DNA of 64,000 nt from Ulota crispa. Taxonomy: Eukaryota > Streptophyta > Bryopsida > Orthotrichales > Orthotrichaceae. Positions 61,165 to 64,000 of this stretch are shown here, in pieces (positions within the stretch are counted from its first letter, which is position 1; each line of letters begins with the position of its first letter). Made by a program: the position numbers and the translations under genes. The stretch covers positions 436,501 to 500,500 of the forward strand of contig OY987251.1 in the NCBI GenBank assembly GCA_963920765.1. Direction: 5' to 3'. The notes under the pieces were generated by a model, which ran no database searches, was not told the origin of the DNA, and saw nothing but the letters and a program-made list of their open reading frames with translations.

Positions 61165-62932
61165 ATTCAAGATGAAGTTCATGGATGATACGTAAAGAGA
61201 GGGAAAAGCAACCTCTCTTCAAGCTACTGAATGTTATGCTAGACTCTTTTTAATTGTTCAACTCATAAAAGAGTCTAAGAAAATGGCAAAATATATTATG
61301 GCTAGAGAATAGATTGTAGGCAGAAAATCCTCATTTTTGCAAGCTTTGTTATTTTGTCCATCCCTACATGAATAATTTTTGTACATGAACTAGTTCAAAG
61401 TCTTGCACAAGTTTGATGAAGCACCCAATGATCAAGCTAGTCACATAATAGACAATAATTATAATTGCTTTCTAAGCACAAGTTGATGTATTTCATCTGT
61501 TGCAAGCCTAGTTTTACACCAAGGGGGCAACATCCAACGTGGCACATGACATAGCTGATGGATTATATCTTAAACTTTTCCATGGAAATATCATGATCTT
61601 CAAAGTACTTGAATGTTGGAATACAAGGGAATTTTGGTGTTGATCTTCATGTTCCATGGAGATTATATGTCTCTATTTTGTGTGAAGGAGCTCAATTGTT
61701 ATATCCACAAAGTTATGTTTTATACCTCCATTTGATGTGAAAGAACACCCTTGTGTGATTGTACCATTATAAGTAATCCTTGAGTTATCATTACCCCTTG
61801 TTGTGGTTAAACTTCTTGTTTCATTATGTTGAAGTGTTTCATTATGCTTGCCTTAATCTTATTTTTCAATATGATGTATTTTGTGCTAGTGTTACATGTT
61901 TTGAATATAGTTCATTGATTGCTTTATATTCTAGCAATTGCATTATATTGTGTCAATCAAATACTTCTCTTGTGGGTGAATCCCTATGTACCTACACATA
62001 CTCAATGTTCTTTCATTTTCTTGTTATTACAAGCACCAACATGCTCCAGACTTTAAAGAAGTTTGTCTTTTAAATAGCACTTACGTAATTGTCATTATTA
62101 AAAGATATTGAGTGCTTTCTTTTATTGAATTAAAAGAAGCCTTCACTATATTTTGTTTGAAGTCAAGTCCATTATCAAACTCTATTGTGATAAAAAGTTC
62201 CATCGAGCTATGCACAAGCATGTAGAGCTAACCTTTGAGTGTTTGAACTAGAAACAATAAGTTAATTTTGAAGCAAAAACAACAATAAGAACACAAGTAA
62301 TATAAATTGGAATTTGATTTTGTTTTTCACCATACATATCTCATTACTTATATTGTAATTTTGTATAATCATTTTGGACTTTTCTACATACAAATGCCAT
62401 CCTTTTTATTGTTCAATTTTATTTCTTTGGAATTTCCAACTTCTATCCATTCCTTTACCCTAATAGCTTAAATAAATCTAATCAATCCTAAATGAAGGCA
62501 CTTCATAATTGCAAAAGAAGAGCAATATTTTGGCTAGCATAATATAATGGTAATTCAAGTTTATAAACAATTTGCAATGATCCAAATTGCTATCTATTTA
62601 AGAACAAAGTTTGTGTTTGAAAATGTTCTTGTTCAAGAATAATCAAGTATAAAAAAAATAAGTGATTCTTTTATGATGAAGTTTTTTACATTTGTAGAAT
62701 GCGCATGGTCTAACATATTCCAAAATATGTCCATAATTTTTTTTGATAAATGAATTAAACCAATTTTTACCTAGAAATAATTTTCAAAAATGCTACCGTG
62801 AGGTGGGACATTCAGGACTTCTATTTTTAGTCAAGTTATTTGCCAAACTATTAAAACCTCAATAATGATAATAAAAACATGCTTGAGAATTAGAAAAATC
62901 ATAAAAATGAAGGAACAAGTATCTTTTCTTGT

Positions 62933-62957
62933 TTATTTATTTATTTATTTATTTATC
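62933..62957. repeat. (TTTA)n microsatellite
   Basis: Six perfect TTTA units. Confidence 0.95.
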
Positions 62958-64000
62958 CTCTTTTGAAATTATGTTTACTTACATTTTGATTTTAAAAAAT
63001 GTTTCAATATCAATATTTGATCAAATCCAACACCTAACTCAAGAGATTTTCATCACATAAACTCTCTTCTTGGCTTCTTAAGGAGTGTGAGATTTTCTAG
63101 ATTTCCAACTTGAGTTTACTATCATGAGTTACAAAGTCCTATTAGGAATAACATTTAAATGATAATTGCTCAAGAAAAAATTTAGACTATAATCCAACCA
63201 TCTCTACAATCCACGCACTATGATCTTCCATTGCACATACCAACATTTATCAATGGGATGTTACACCAAAAAGAAATTCTAATCTTTGAAATTGATTAAG
63301 AATCAAAAATGAAAAGTTTTCAAAAGAAATTACATATTTGTTTATAGTTTGTAAATTACAATTCTAGTCATTTTAACTTTTTCTAAAGTGATACTCAATG
63401 CTTTTGTACCTTAAGCAAAACAAATACAATTCACCTCAAGAATATACATTTTTAGTTCAATATTTGGTTTTTGAACAATGACTACATCAAACAAGCAAGG
63501 TTTTGATTTCATTTTCAAAAATCCAAACAACAAGAAGTGGTCAACTTCGTTCTTTTTTGCAACCTAGTTTTACAATAGTTGCACCAATGCTTCAATACAA
63601 AAGCATACAATTGGGTGTGATTACATTGCACACAATTTTGCCATGTTGTCATTTCAAAAAAAATACTAAGCAAATATGAACCAAATATGCATTTTATATT
63701 AGAAAATCAAAGTAGAAGCGCCAAAATGAAAAAGAGTCATAGCAAAACTTATAGGATAACGATTGATTCACAATGGCTACCATAAATGGAAACATAAAAA
63801 TAGAGAAAAAGCAATTGGTACTTTTGTAGGCTCTTCTAAGTATTTTTCAAACTCCTCTCTAGTAATGTTTGTCCTTTTATAAGAATGCACTCGATTTTGT
63901 TTCAACTATCACCAATTTCATCCACTCAATACCAAAATATTTTACCTACTATATCATTACCTTAGGTCAAGAGTCTTCTCATGACATGAAAATGTTGGTG

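Larger units (their letters stand above)
58801..64000. other. AT-rich intergenic DNA with simple repeats
   Basis: No gene is supported. Small structures present are a 24-bp palindrome (59,282), a 108-bp tandem duplication (59,994-60,209), an (AAT)n tract (61,122-61,143) followed by about 20 T, and (TTTA)n at 62,933-62,957. The open frame at 61,780-62,073 is hydrophobic but has no motif. Confidence 0.55.

Noticed and set aside
1-64000. tRNA, rRNA and snRNA genes
   Set aside because: I noticed no cloverleaf-type A/B box pair or conserved rRNA stretch while reading; a covariance-model scan would be needed to exclude them.

Overview
The window looks like nuclear DNA of a land plant. It is AT-rich, its genes have many short introns with GT..AG borders, and most of it is layered transposon remains (MULE, CACTA, Ty3/Gypsy, foldbacks, MITEs). 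The large SWIM-type MULE with an accessory gene fits what I remember of seed-free plants (ferns, lycophytes, bryophytes) better than flowering plants. The species cannot be fixed from sequence alone.

Layout. 1-9.9 kb: intergenic DNA with the last three exons of an unrecognised plus-strand gene (2398-4090), small tandem duplications and one arm of a foldback repeat (about 8.2-8.76 kb, with a TA microsatellite). 9.96-11.06 kb: a decayed minus-strand reading frame of unknown family. 11,076-29,678: one large DNA transposon of about 18.6 kb, bounded by 54-bp imperfect inverted repeats. It carries two divergent genes: a minus-strand MULE-type transposase (GCM/WRKY-like zinc region, DDE core with C-x2-H, C-terminal SWIM finger), and a plus-strand multi-exon cargo gene with a ParB/Srx-like motif and a downstream N-P-P motif resembling a DNA methyltransferase. 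Several tandem arrays (168, 96, 143 and 51 bp units) and a near-perfect foldback lie inside it.

30,574-41,398: a CACTA element of about 10.8 kb without a recognisable transposase, inserted in a minisatellite and itself hit by at least four smaller elements. 41,778-53,295: a minus-strand Ty3/Gypsy fossil with 280-bp LTRs, split by a second LTR fossil (45,094-50,895).

54.5-57.6 kb: the one apparently intact host gene, a nine-exon SAP-domain protein of the plant 'C3H62-like' family (424 residues), with a possible extra 3' exon near 58.5 kb. 57.6-64 kb: AT-rich flank with simple repeats and no gene I can support.

The most interesting object is the 18.6-kb transposon: a transposase paired with a cargo that looks like a bacterial or phage-style ParB-methyltransferase. 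Both genes are decayed here, so function would have to be studied in better-preserved relatives.
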